64,000 nt of DNA from Longimicrobium sp. (GTDB lineage: Bacteria > Gemmatimonadota > Gemmatimonadetes > Longimicrobiales > Longimicrobiaceae), in assembly GCA_036389135.1 (NCBI GenBank), contig DASVQP010000070.1:62001-126000 (forward strand). Reading direction: 5' to 3'. The notes below the pieces were generated by a model. It did not search any database. It worked only from the letters and a program-made list of their open reading frames with translations, and was not told the DNA's origin. Each line of letters starts with the position of its first letter. Position 1 is the first letter of the stretch. The position numbers were made by a program, and so were the translations under genes. Below, piece by piece: positions 43,445 through 53,600 of the stretch.

Positions 43445-44012
43445 CGTCCTTCTCCTCGTGTCTCTCGTATACCGCCGCGAAGCGCCGCGCTGCCCGGGCG
43501 AGCAGGGTGCCCACCGAGCCGGGGGCGACCCCCGCCGCCTGCGCGATCTCGTCGTATCGGAAGCCCTCCTCGCGCATCAGCAGCATCTGCCGGTCGCGGG
43601 GGGCGATCTGGTCCAGTGCACGCCGCACGCCGTCCACCGCGCGCGAGCGCTCCAGCAGCTCGTCCGGCCCGGGAAGGGCCGCCGGCCGCCAGGGGTTGGC
43701 GGTCAGGATCCGCTCGCGCCGCTTGGACATGCGCGTGCGGTCGCGAAAGAGGTTCGTGGCCACGGTAAAGAGCCAGAGCCGTGCCTCGTCCTCGGGAAGC
43801 TTGCGGCCCAGCAGGCGCACGAACGCCTCCTGGGCCATGTCGTCCGCCGCGTCCGTGTCACCCGTAAGCCGGTGCAGGTAGCGGAAGAGCGACGGATACA
43901 CCCGCCGGAAGAGGGCGTCGTAGTCCGCGCCGGCCTCCGGCGCGCTCAACTTCGCGCCTCGCCGCGGCGGGCCCGCCACACCGGGGGTGGAAAGGGATGG
44001 CAGGGGGTGCAC
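43428..44012 (-). CDS. ECF sigma factor with cognate anti-sigma
   Basis: The 194-residue sigma has region 2 (YPSLFRYLHRLTGDTDAADD, MAQEAFVRLL) and region 4 (RDRQMLLMREEGFRYDEIAQ, GSVGTLLARA). GTG 44012 is assumed; a TTG 63 bases later would remove a Pro-rich N-terminus. It is encoded first in the sigma/anti-sigma/TonB receptor operon and probably activates this operon. Confidence 0.88.
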   Translation of the reverse strand: MHPLPSLSTPGVAGPPRRGAKLSAPEAGADYDALFRRVYPSLFRYLHRLTGDTDAADDMAQEAFVRLLGRKLPEDEARLWLFTVATNLFRDRTRMSKRRERILTANPWRPAALPGPDELLERSRAVDGVRRALDQIAPRDRQMLLMREEGFRYDEIAQAAGVAPGSVGTLLARAARRFAAVYERHEEKDDEALG

Positions 44013-44184
44013 AGCTTTCGGCCCGGCATCGCGTGGAAGTTGGGCGCCGCGCAGGGCCGGGCGGTGAGGGAACCCGGCCCGGCCGCCGCGTGGTGCGTCA
44101 GCGGGTGGTAAACGAGCGAGGGGCCGCCGCTGTGACAGCGGTCCGGCCCGCGCCCGGGAGCCGCCCGAGCCCGCGGCGGGGGAA

Positions 44185-46149
44185 TCAGGGTGCGCGGCGG
44201 GCGCCGGTGCTGTCCGCGGGCTCGGGCGCGGCGCGGGGCGCCTGTCCCGCGGGGCGCCTGGGCGCGCCGTCGCGCGTCCACACGATGATCAGCCCGCAGC
44301 TGTTCCGCTGCCGGAACTGCAGCGGCGCCAGCGCATCGCGGCCGTACACCTCAATCCCCTCGATCTCCCCCGGGGGGATGAAGTTGAGGTTGATGGCGGG
44401 GTCGTGCGGTTGCCCGTCGATGACGATGCCGGGGAGGCAGTCGGGCATAGACGTGGGATCGCCCCCCGACTCCTGCGAGGGCGCGGCGAGCACGGCCTTC
44501 ATGGTGCCGGGGTCGGTGACGAGCTGCTGGGCGCGGCCACGCAGCCGCACCCCTTCGGGCGTCACTTCCAGCGCGGGGACGCTGCGCAGCAGCTCGGTGG
44601 TCTCGGTGGCGTGCCTCCGCGCGATGTCCGCACGGGTGATGAACGTCCCCACGCTTCCCCGCGCGCGCTGGTAGAAGCCGCCGTGGCTGTACGCCGCCCG
44701 CGCCGTCACCCCCGGCAGGGCGACAGGCGTCTCGCCGTTTGCGGGGCGGCGCGGCGCGGCGGCGGCCACGGCCGGCGGCGGCGCGGGCGTCGCGAGCGCG
44801 ACGTCGGCGGGCGGCGGGCCCCCGTCCGCCAACGTCACCCGCTGCTGGGGCGGGATGGTCCCGAGCGTCTCCAGCCGCGGGTGGGTGAACGATACGGTGT
44901 ACTCCCCGGCAGGCACCCCCTCGATGCGAAAGCTTCCCGCCGAGTCGGCGACCGCCTCGAAGCTGGTGCCGGAGAGGAAGACCCGGGCGCCGGGGAGCGG
45001 TGCCCCCTCGTGGTCGGCCACGCGCCCGGCCAGGGCGCCGCGCCGGGGCTCCGCCCGCAGCGGCGCGCCGTCTGCACCCAGCACGGCCGTCACCTCGCCG
45101 CCCACCTCGCGAATCCCCACCAGCCGCGCACGCCGGCTCACCTCCACGCCCGACGACGACTGCGCGGAGCGCACCTGCTGGTCCACGGCCAGCGCAGGCA
45201 TCCGCACCCACCAGCGGCGCACGATCCACCCTCCGCCCGGCGAGCGGTCGAAATCCACCCGTCCCCCCAGCTGCTCCGTGGGGACGGTGACGTCCAGGTT
45301 GGTGTACCGGTACTCCAGCCGCAGCAGCTCGCGCGTGGAGGGCTCCACCCACAGCACCCCGGCCACGTCGGGAAGGCGCTGCCCGCCCACCGGCTCGAAG
45401 GCGAGCCCCACCAGCCCCGCGGCCTCGCCGGTGCCCTGCTGCACGTGGAAGCAGTGGCCGTCCAGAAACGCGTCGGAGAGAAGGGACTGCGCGTCCGGCG
45501 CGTGGTAAAAGGTGCCGGCCTCGCTCGTCTGCACGTAACCGCCGCGGCTCAGCTCCTCGGCGGAGAGGCTGCGGAAGGGGTGCGCCCCAACGGTGGAGCC
45601 CGTCTTCCGCTGCTCGGCCGTCACGCGCAGGCTGCCCGGCTCCAGATCGCGCGTGTACTCGTCGGTACGGAACCGAAGCGCCCGCCGCTCCTGCAGATAC
45701 GCCGCGGCATCCAGCGCCTTGCGCACCTCGTTCCACACCGCCGCCGCCGCGGTCCCCTCTCCGGGGCGAACCTCGCAGCGGCGCCGTCCCCCCTGCGCCA
45801 CCACGGCGTCCAGCACCACCGCGCGCCCGCCGCCCTCCAGCCGGTACGACCTGGCTTCCCCCTCGGCGAGCTGCAGCGGCGGCGACTCCGTCCCCCCGTA
45901 GCCGATCCGTTCCGCGCGCAGCCGGTAGCTCCCCGCGCTGGGCGCGCGCAGCACGAAGCGCCCGGATTCGTCGGTCAGCACCCGGCCGAGCGACTTGCCG
46001 GCCGCATCCAGCAGCACCACCATGGCGCCGGGCAGCGGCTTGCCGGCGGCATCCACCAGCTCGCCCTGCACCGTCTGCGCCGCCAGCGGCCTCGCGGCGA
46101 CGAGCAGCGCCAGGAGCGCCAGGATGCGCGGAAAGGGGATGGGACGCAT
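44185..46149 (-). CDS. Secreted protein with two carboxypeptidase-regulatory-like domains and a TonB plug, no barrel
   Basis: The 654-residue protein starts at ATG 46149 with a signal ending in LAAQ. It has a CarboxypepD_reg domain (about 26-100), a mid region (about 120-400) of beta-rich sequence with a FHVQQG/WVEPST pattern, a second CarboxypepD_reg domain (about 405-480), a Pro/Ala linker, and a plug-like domain (about 515-640: TELLRSVPALEVTPEGVRLR, PGEIEGIEVYGRDALAPLQF). No beta-barrel follows, so it is not a transporter. Such plug-only proteins are common in Gemmatimonadota and Bacteroidota; function unknown. The ECF sigma operon starts 170 bases downstream on the same strand. Confidence 0.78.
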   Translation of the reverse strand: MRPIPFPRILALLALLVAARPLAAQTVQGELVDAAGKPLPGAMVVLLDAAGKSLGRVLTDESGRFVLRAPSAGSYRLRAERIGYGGTESPPLQLAEGEARSYRLEGGGRAVVLDAVVAQGGRRRCEVRPGEGTAAAAVWNEVRKALDAAAYLQERRALRFRTDEYTRDLEPGSLRVTAEQRKTGSTVGAHPFRSLSAEELSRGGYVQTSEAGTFYHAPDAQSLLSDAFLDGHCFHVQQGTGEAAGLVGLAFEPVGGQRLPDVAGVLWVEPSTRELLRLEYRYTNLDVTVPTEQLGGRVDFDRSPGGGWIVRRWWVRMPALAVDQQVRSAQSSSGVEVSRRARLVGIREVGGEVTAVLGADGAPLRAEPRRGALAGRVADHEGAPLPGARVFLSGTSFEAVADSAGSFRIEGVPAGEYTVSFTHPRLETLGTIPPQQRVTLADGGPPPADVALATPAPPPAVAAAAPRRPANGETPVALPGVTARAAYSHGGFYQRARGSVGTFITRADIARRHATETTELLRSVPALEVTPEGVRLRGRAQQLVTDPGTMKAVLAAPSQESGGDPTSMPDCLPGIVIDGQPHDPAINLNFIPPGEIEGIEVYGRDALAPLQFRQRNSCGLIIVWTRDGAPRRPAGQAPRAAPEPADSTGARRAP

Positions 46150-46226
46150 GACGGCCCTCGACGTTGCGGAGAAGGCGGGTAGAGCGGACCCGGTGGAACG
46201 CACGGCGCACGCCCCTTTCTGACAGG

Positions 46227-47285
46227 CTATTGCCAGCGAAACGTCTTCAGCGCCAGGAGAAAGGCGCCGGCCGTCCACGCCAGCATGATCGCGGCCTCGG
46301 GCGCCACGGCCGCCATCCCCTGCCCCTCGTTGTAGACGGCGCGCAGCGCGTCGTTGAGGGCAGTGAGCGGAAGCGCCTGGATGATGGGCTGCAGCGCCGC
46401 CGGGTAGCGCGACGCCGAGAAGAATACACCCGAGAGCACGAACATGGGGAGCATCACCACGTTCAGCACCCCGCTCACCCCTTCGATGGTGCGCGCCCGC
46501 GACGCCGCCAGCAGCCCGATCCCCGCAAAGGTGAGCGCCCCCAGGAAGACCAGCGCCGAGAGCAGGACGACCGACCCCTGCGGCCTCACCCCGAAAGCCA
46601 GCCAGGCAAAGATCACCAGCGGCGGCACTTCGAGGAGGAGAAAGCAGAGCCGCGCCGCCATCTGCGCCACGAGGAAGTCGCCCCGGCGCATTGGGGTGGA
46701 GACGAGGCGCTTGAGCTGCTTCTTCTGCCTCATCTGCACCAGCCCGAAGCCCAGCCCCCACATCCCCGTGCTCATCAGGTTCAGCCCGATCAGCCCGGGG
46801 ATCACCCAGTCGATGTACCGCCCGCCCGGCATCCGCACCCCGTCGTCGCGCGTGGCGACGGGCCGCGGCGCGCCGGCACCCCGCTGCAGCGCGTCGTCGG
46901 CCAGCAGGCGGGCGACGCGGCTCTCCTCGCGCCCCGGATCGTAGCGGAAGACGACCGCGTCCTTGCCCGCGAGCACCACCGCCACCTCGCCGCGCCGCAG
47001 CGCGCGCTCGGCCTGCGCGGGATCCAGCAGCCGCACCTCCACCTCCCGCGCGTCCCGCAACGCCGGCAGGAAGCGCTCCGCCGCGCTCCCCCGCTCCACC
47101 CCCACGGCGGCCCGCTGCACCGGCTGCTCGCGGAACGCGACCCCCAGCCCCACCGCCATCAGGATCGGGAACACGAAGGTCCAGAACAGCGCCTCCGGCT
47201 CGCGCAGGAACGAGCGTATGCGCGCAAGCATCAGCTCGCGCATCGGGCTCAGTCGTTCGAGTGGGGCGGCGACGGGGGGCGTCAT
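46227..47285 (-). CDS. ABC-2 type exporter permease
   Basis: The 352-residue membrane subunit starts at ATG 47285. It has one N-terminal helix (EALFWTFVFPILMAVGLGV), a soluble loop, then five helices in the C-terminal half, with the family block YIDWVIPGLIGLNLMSTGMWG and YPAALQPIIQALPLTALNDALR. It pairs with an ABC ATPase, most likely the one at 49411-50352 on the same strand, from which it is separated by four accessory genes. Substrate unknown (drug or lipid exporter type). Confidence 0.88.
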   Translation of the reverse strand: MTPPVAAPLERLSPMRELMLARIRSFLREPEALFWTFVFPILMAVGLGVAFREQPVQRAAVGVERGSAAERFLPALRDAREVEVRLLDPAQAERALRRGEVAVVLAGKDAVVFRYDPGREESRVARLLADDALQRGAGAPRPVATRDDGVRMPGGRYIDWVIPGLIGLNLMSTGMWGLGFGLVQMRQKKQLKRLVSTPMRRGDFLVAQMAARLCFLLLEVPPLVIFAWLAFGVRPQGSVVLLSALVFLGALTFAGIGLLAASRARTIEGVSGVLNVVMLPMFVLSGVFFSASRYPAALQPIIQALPLTALNDALRAVYNEGQGMAAVAPEAAIMLAWTAGAFLLALKTFRWQ

Positions 47286-47395
47286 AAGCGGCAAACCCGA
47301 CACGCGCGCGAGGTTCTCACCCACGGCTGAACACGGCCGCAAGTTGGATGTTCGCGCCGCGGTTGCGCGAAATGCCCCCGGTGCTCATCCGAACC

Positions 47396-47797
47396 TCAAG
47401 CGATGAAGTCCTGCATCGAGACTGCAACCGTTGGGAATTCGCGCAGCATGCGCTTGTCGGAGGTGACCAGCGGCAAGCTTAACTCCTTGGCCAGGTGGAC
47501 GAACTCACAGTCGTACGCGCTACACCCCGACTGTTCCGCAAGGCGGAGCACCGGAGCGGACTCAACCTGGTACTCGTTCCCCCGGAGCAGCCCGTCGGCT
47601 TCCTGCACGTACTGTAGGGCATCCGCGAGTGAGAGGTGCTTCTGCCGAAGGAAGAGCGCGAGCACGTTCCGGAACTCGCTCCTCCAGAGCAGAGGAGCCG
47701 CCCACACGGGATCGCGCTTCAGCACGGCCTGCGCCGTGGAAGTCTGATCCCCTTCAATCATGAGGTACACGACGAGGTTGGAATCGGCGACGATCAC
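47396..47797 (-). CDS. PIN-domain toxin (FitB/VapC-like)
   Basis: The 133-residue RNase toxin has Asp5 (IVADSN), Glu in LLWRSEFRN, Asp in SAYDCEFVHLA and Asp in VTSDKRML, all four PIN acidic positions. It starts at GTG 47797, overlapping the antitoxin stop (GTGA). It probably cleaves RNA when free of its antitoxin. Confidence 0.88.
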   Translation of the reverse strand: MIVADSNLVVYLMIEGDQTSTAQAVLKRDPVWAAPLLWRSEFRNVLALFLRQKHLSLADALQYVQEADGLLRGNEYQVESAPVLRLAEQSGCSAYDCEFVHLAKELSLPLVTSDKRMLREFPTVAVSMQDFIA

Positions 47798-48036
47798 GGG
47801 CGCCTGTAATTCATCGCTTCCTCCAACATATCATCCGTTAGCGGCGGGAGCTTCGTACGCTCCTGGAGCCGGCGAACTCGGCTGATGAAAGCTTCAGGAT
47901 CAATGGGCTCGCTCCCGATCGAGCGCTCCAGCCGATAGATCACCTCACTGTTGAGGCTGCGGCGGTGCTCCTCCGCACTTTGGCGAAGGCGCTGCAGAAC
48001 CTCATCAGGAATCCCTTTGATGGTCAAGCTGGGCAC
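47794..48036 (-). CDS. FitA-like ribbon-helix-helix antitoxin
   Basis: The 80-residue protein has an N-terminal ribbon-helix-helix (LTIKGIPDEVLQRLRQSAEE, RRSLNSEVIYRLE) for DNA binding and an acidic C-terminal tail that would wrap the PIN toxin. GTG start 48036. The antitoxin-toxin order and overlap are standard. Confidence 0.88.
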   Translation of the reverse strand: MPSLTIKGIPDEVLQRLRQSAEEHRRSLNSEVIYRLERSIGSEPIDPEAFISRVRRLQERTKLPPLTDDMLEEAMNYRRP

Positions 48037-48303
48037 GGCGACATTCCGGTTGCATTATGGAACCACGCTGCAACTTACATCCAGGGGAACGAGCGTCAAG
48101 GCGTCCGTATACGCGCTTTGACCGTGCTTCAGCGAACGTCACGGCTCTATTTGTGACCGCCCGACCCGCACCGCCGGGAGATGCTGAAGACAACGTAAGA
48201 ACCCTCCCGCTGTGGCGGCGGAGGCGTTGCGCTGGGGACGTCACCAGAGCGTCCTCGGCGGACCGGCGGGGGGGTGAACCCGACTACGTGCGCGCCGCCA
48301 CGA

Positions 48304-49050
48304 TCAGCTCCGTCGGGTTACCCGGCCCGATACTCGGCGTGCACACTCATCGATCACGACTTTGAGTGTGGATTGTACCGCCTCTTCGCGTACCGGGCGC
48401 AGCAAACGGAGGGGGAACATCGACACGATCGGAGTGCGCATGCCCCGCTCCAGCGCCTGCCCTACAAAAGCCGGAGTCAGCCCCGGATCGATCTGAAGCA
48501 CGTCGTCGATCAATGCACCGACTCGTTGCAGGGCAATCTCCGGATCCGCCCCACCGTCCGGGTGGCGGACGATGGCGTCCAGATCGATGAAGTCGCGTGG
48601 CTCGAACCGGTCACAGATGGCGTGCATCTTCCCTGCGCAGAGATCGCGGTACGAAGCTACTTTCACGCCCTCCTGGCTCAGTTCCAGCGGCTCTAATAGG
48701 AAGGGCGAACTGCGCGCAAGGTCGAGCCGGACGGGATCGCCCTCACTATCCCGATCCGGGTCCACGATGAACCGCGCGAATCCCTGAGTCGCCGGCCCGG
48801 CGGGTCGAAGCTCGAGACCTTCGGACATCAGACGCTCGCGCAGAGCGGCGCCGAAGTCCCGTGCATCCATCTGCGGATCGCCGAAAAAGTCGAGATCCTC
48901 GGACTCGCGGTGCCGAAGGTGATACGCGGCGAGCGCGGTTCCGCCCTCCAGCCGGAGTCCGACTACGCCGTAGGCCGCCTCCGTTTCGGCGACGATGCGC
49001 ATGACGTGCAGATGGAGCGGACGGACCACCCTCGGATCGGCGCTCAGCAC
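48304..49050 (-). CDS. AbiEii/AbiGii-type nucleotidyltransferase
   Basis: The 248-residue nucleotidyltransferase-fold protein has LRLEGGTALAAYHLRHRESEDLDFF, the GG[x]-D-x-D active site of AbiEii toxins, and RDFIDLDAI further on. Members act as type IV toxin or abortive-infection effectors, transferring nucleotides to targets such as tRNA. GTG start overlaps the preceding gene by seven bases, so the pair is co-translated. The 267-base gap to the FitA gene holds no other gene. Confidence 0.85.
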   Translation of the reverse strand: MLSADPRVVRPLHLHVMRIVAETEAAYGVVGLRLEGGTALAAYHLRHRESEDLDFFGDPQMDARDFGAALRERLMSEGLELRPAGPATQGFARFIVDPDRDSEGDPVRLDLARSSPFLLEPLELSQEGVKVASYRDLCAGKMHAICDRFEPRDFIDLDAIVRHPDGGADPEIALQRVGALIDDVLQIDPGLTPAFVGQALERGMRTPIVSMFPLRLLRPVREEAVQSTLKVVIDECARRVSGRVTRRS

Positions 49051-49322
49051 GCGGCGTCCCTCTGCTCTAATCGGCGGAGGTGCTCCAGCACGACGTTCCA
49101 GAACCGGCGTGAGTGCTCAGGGATGACCAGCGTGGGCAGCAGACGCTCCAGCGTTTCGGGGCGCACGAGCTTCGCCAGGGCGTCCTCGCTCCCCTGGGTC
49201 AGCACCCGCGCGAGCACGATGGGGTTCTCCGGATCGATCACCTCGTCCGGCCGCGCGTCCCAGAACAGCTCCGGGAACTCGCCGTATCGGTACGTGGGAT
49301 CGGACTGCTCGGGTACTTCCAC
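49044..49322 (-). CDS. Putative antitoxin partner of the AbiEii-like protein (DUF6922-like)
   Basis: The 92-residue protein starts at GTG 49322 and overlaps the nucleotidyltransferase gene. The PELFWDARPDEVIDPENPI segment resembles the DUF6922-type proteins often placed before such nucleotidyltransferases. No classical AbiEi winged helix is present. The antitoxin role is inferred from coupling. Confidence 0.68.
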   Translation of the reverse strand: MEVPEQSDPTYRYGEFPELFWDARPDEVIDPENPIVLARVLTQGSEDALAKLVRPETLERLLPTLVIPEHSRRFWNVVLEHLRRLEQRDAAC

Positions 49323-49410
49323 GGTTGCCTCCTCCCGGATCGGCGTCTCGGACGTGACCTTCCTATGATAGCGCCCCGTGCGGCCCCCGGGGAACCCGCC
49401 TCGGGTCCCC

Positions 49411-50352
49411 TCAGTCCTCGCGCAGGTCGCGGCCCGTTAGGGAAAGGAACACGTCGTCCAGGGTAGCGCGATGGGTGGTGAGGGCCGTCAGCTGCCCGCC
49501 CTCCGCGGCCACGAGGGCGAGGAGGGGCGGAAGCGAAAGGTGCGGCTCGTCTACGGTAAGGAGGATGGAGTCGCCGCGGCGGCGGAGGCGGGTGACGCCG
49601 GGAAGGGCGCGCAGGGCGTCCTCGGCGGGCGGCGCGGTAGTGGCGAAATCGATGACGTGCGCGCCGCCCAGGCCGTGGATCAGCTCGGCCGGGGTGCCCT
49701 CCGCGATCGTTTCGCCGTGGTCCAGGATGGCGATGCGGTCGGCCAGGTACTCCGCCTCGTCCATGAAGTGCGTGGTGAGGAGGATGGTGCCGCCGCGCGC
49801 CTTGAACGCCTCGCACACGTCCCACAATTGCCGGCGCGACTGCGGATCGAGGCCGGTGGTGGGCTCGTCCAGGAAGAGGATCGCCGGGTCACCGGCGAGC
49901 GCGCACGCCACCGACAGGCGCTGCCGCTGCCCGCCGGAGAGGTGGCGCACCTGGGTGGCGCGCTTCTCCTCCAGCTGCACGAAGGCGATCAGCTCGCCGA
50001 CCGACGGCCCTTGCGGATAGAAGGAGCGGAAGAGGCGCACGATCTCCTCCGCCGTGGCGCGGTCGGGAAATTCGCTCTCCTGAAGCTGCACCCCCAGCCG
50101 CTCGCGGATGCGCTGCGGCTCGCGCTCCCACGCCATCCCCAGGATCTCCACCTCGCCGCCGTCCCGCTCCTGCAGCCCTTCCAGGATCTCGATGGTGGTG
50201 GTCTTTCCCGCCCCGTTCGGCCCCAACAGCCCCAGGCACTCCCCCCGGCGCACGTCCAGGTCCAGCGCCCTCACCGCCACCGTTTCGCCGAACCTCTTGT
50301 GCAGCCCACGGCAGCGGATGGCGAGCGCGGCTTCAGGAGCGAGTGCATTCAT
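49411..50352 (-). CDS. ABC exporter ATPase subunit
   Basis: The 313-residue nucleotide-binding subunit (CcmA/drug-exporter class) has Walker A GPNGAGKTT, signature LSGGQRQR, Walker B ILFLDEPTTGLDP and the switch His in TTHFM. The C-terminal extension after 220 is typical of DrrA-like exporters. It probably energises the permease at 46227-47285. A truncated copy of its 5' end occurs at 54888-55214. Confidence 0.92.
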   Translation of the reverse strand: MNALAPEAALAIRCRGLHKRFGETVAVRALDLDVRRGECLGLLGPNGAGKTTTIEILEGLQERDGGEVEILGMAWEREPQRIRERLGVQLQESEFPDRATAEEIVRLFRSFYPQGPSVGELIAFVQLEEKRATQVRHLSGGQRQRLSVACALAGDPAILFLDEPTTGLDPQSRRQLWDVCEAFKARGGTILLTTHFMDEAEYLADRIAILDHGETIAEGTPAELIHGLGGAHVIDFATTAPPAEDALRALPGVTRLRRRGDSILLTVDEPHLSLPPLLALVAAEGGQLTALTTHRATLDDVFLSLTGRDLRED

Positions 50353-50410
50353 TCTTCTGAGCAGTCCCGTGCAAACGAAAATGTCACGCGTGAGGCACTG
50401 TCAGGTAAAA

Positions 50411-50544
50411 TTCACCGCCGGATGGGGGCGGCGTCCAGCTTCTGGGGCCGTTGAGCATGTCGGAGGCGTAGACGTGGGCGCCGACGTGCCGTCCAGCGCG
50501 CGTCCCACCTAGCGCCCGGCCTTGCGCAGGTCGCAGCGGCCGTC
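50411..50544 (-). pseudogene. Broken duplicate of the 3' end of the LVIVD lipoprotein gene
   Basis: The sequence matches 56318-56498 with few mismatches except an internal deletion of about 45 bases after GCCGACGTG. It carries no open frame of its own. Homology stops abruptly at 50544, at the edge of the KAP NTPase block. Confidence 0.85.
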
Positions 50545-50635
50545 AGCGAGGATTCTCGGTCGAGTTACGAAAATCACCTGGTCGTCACATCCTGCGACCA
50601 ACGAACTTGTTGCTTCCTTCAGTTCTTGCGCCTTA

Positions 50636-53600
50636 TCACCTACCGGTTTTTCCCCGTTGCGCCTTGCGCGCGAATGATGTGCGCAAGCGCTCTCGTACAT
50701 GCTCGGGGAATTCCTCTATCATATTATCCTTCACGACCGACCCAGCTCCCATTGCCTTGATCCACTCAATCACCCCACCGGCGGTGCTGTCCAGAGGATA
50801 ATCCGGGAAGCCGGCGAGGAGAGTTCTCGCGAGCGAGTTCCTGTCGGCTAGTCGAGGGAGTAGCGCCGTGATTGTCGGAGCACTCTCCAGCACCGCGCGT
50901 GTGGTCTTCGGGAGATCGGACCGACTCAAAATCGGGACCAAGACTCGACCGAAGAATCCAGGTCCAAGCTGCTCCGACCGCGTGGTGATCTGAGCCCATA
51001 CACGCAGTCGTTGCGCGTCGTTCAGCGCATTATCGAACAACAGGTCGGAGAGAAGTCGTGCCTGATCCTCGTTGACCTCAATCCAGAGCCATAGTGCCCA
51101 GTCCCCTTGCGGGAATCCTCCGGCCATTCGTGCTGACTCTGCTAGAATGGAGGCCGCCACCGCGCGCTCCGTTGAAATCGAGCACTCGGCAGCTGCGTGG
51201 GCCCAGACCCTGCGAAGATCATCCATCGCGAGCGAATCGGCAGGGTCAATCGAGTCCGCCAGCGATGCGAGTGCCACGGCGGACGCGATCTCGCGGAAAG
51301 CCAACATCACATCGCGCGCCTCGGTGCGTGCGTTCGGCCAAACTGCACCAGCAAGTTCCAGCAGAGACGGCACACGATCTCTCGGCACAACTCCGCGCTC
51401 CACCATCGATTGGAGTGATGCAAGGAGCGCCCCCACGTTCTCCACATCGGGGTCGCGCGTCCCGCACGCTACGCCCCAATCGAAGATGCGGCCGGGGTCA
51501 TAATCCCCGTAGTCGCCCCCGGTCTTGGGCCAAGCATCTACCATCTTGGAGTGGAACAGGGCCGTCCCAAGGTTGTTCTGGGCCAACATGGCAAAGGTTT
51601 GCTCCAGCGCGGGTGCTGCCCCCGGCACCGGATCCCTGCGCATCATAGCCGCAACTACTTCGAAGACCTGGACAGCGAGCGGCGCCGTCGCGGGGGATTG
51701 ATGCATCCTGGCGAGGGCTCGGCTGACGTGATTCGAAATTGGTGTCGCAAGCAGATGCTTCCACGGGAGCGCGCGCATGAACGTGCTGTAGTGCTCGAAC
51801 TCTTCAGCATCCATTCCGCCCGGCTTCAGAAGTGCGGTAAGCGCGGTGCTGACCGCCGTCGCTTTATCCGTCGACAGATCATCGAAATGTTCAGCGACCC
51901 ACCGCACGCACGGGAGCGGAAGCGACTCCATCGCGCGGTTGGCCCACTCGTCTCTGATCCGAGCACGGACCGGTGCTGGAACGAGATCAATCGCCCGAAC
52001 CGCGAAGATTGCGGTGGAGACGTTCCCTGACCAAACGAGGATCAGCTCCTCAAAATCTGTGAGGAACCCCTCATCCATCACGTTCCGTTGGGTACCCACA
52101 AGGGACAGCAGAACCTCCGCACCTTCCTTCCAGTCGAGACTCCAATCCTCCGGTTCGTTCATTTCTCGGGTGAGTCGCCGTGCAAGACTGATCATGCAGG
52201 AGGCGAGTGCCCGATCATCGGCGTGCCGAACGCGGTCCCTGGTAAAGGTCCACGCGTATTGTACGGCATCGGCATTTCTGACGTCGAGCAAGGAAGACAT
52301 CTGCTCCCAGAGCGTGGCTTGCGACGCCTCCGGACCGTCGAGCATTTCGGCAAAGACGCGCTCAGCCCGAGCCTGAAAGGCAGGCTTCCAAGATGCAGCC
52401 GGACTTGCTTTAAGATGACGTATCAGCAACTCGGTGTACGTGGGACCCCAAACCGCGAGGAGCGGCGCTTCCGCCGACGCAATCCACGCCTCGAGATCCT
52501 CGAATTCGAATTCATACCCCTGGCCATCCACGCTGACGTGCCGAACCTCGAGCCAGTTCAACAGGTGCTCTCGATCCGCGTCTTCCAGACCGTCCCGACG
52601 AAAGGTCACGAGCGCAAAATCAACGGCCTCCCGAACCGTAGTGACCGCCTCATCAAGCGTGAGCTTTCGCCCGTTTCGTACGCGCAGCTGCAAATCACCA
52701 TTGGGGAGCAGCAGATCTCGAATGTAGGCGCCAGTGAGTCTGCGCCGGTCGGCCGGCAGCAGCGCATCCGCGACCATCGATGCCTTTGCTACTGGAATAC
52801 GCTCACGGAGAGTATCGGAATTCTCAAGTGAGCGTGACAGGGGTGTGAGCAGCAGTCTGGCTTCTTCGGACGGTAAACGCTCCGCGAGTTCGGCGAGGGT
52901 CGCGTATGCGTTCTCCTGCGCCACCCTGGACTCGCGATGCAGTTCCTCTACGAAGTCACGAATTAGACGAACCGCCTTTGCATCCAGTGAGCGCCGGTCA
53001 TGAGCAAGCCCGAGCGCCTCCAGCACACCCGCAGGATCACCAGACACGAACGCTTCGTAGATCCGAGGCGCATCGTCGCCGTAGCGACGGGCGATCGGAT
53101 CCTGCGAAAGTGACAGAAGGGGACGGATCGTGTTAGGCCATTGAAGTCCGACTAGACTTGAGAGGAACTGCCGTAGCGCCCGATGTTCTGCCCGCACCAC
53201 CAAGTGCCCAGCTTCGCCCCCGGTTTCAGCGTACGATGCCAGAAGCTCCCGCACCGTCTCCGGCTGATCCTGAATCGATTGCGCGTGGATGAACACCTGA
53301 GTGAATCCGGTGATCAAGCGAGGCTCCCGCTCCAGACCATCGTAAAAATCGGGGAAGTCCACACGTAGGGCACAGATAGCCGCGAGTGCGATTGGATTCC
53401 CGGTTACGACGCCGCCCTCCAAGCCACCGAGGATGTCGGTCCCAGCTCCATCACGTTCGCGCCGCTCCGCAACCCACCACGACTGCGCGTATGCATTCAG
53501 CAATTGGAGCGCGTTCCGGGGGCTTCCAACTCCCATGTGCACCAATCTCGCAATAACGTCCTCAAGGTGGACGCCGCGTTGCTCCAACTTGGTCGCAAGG

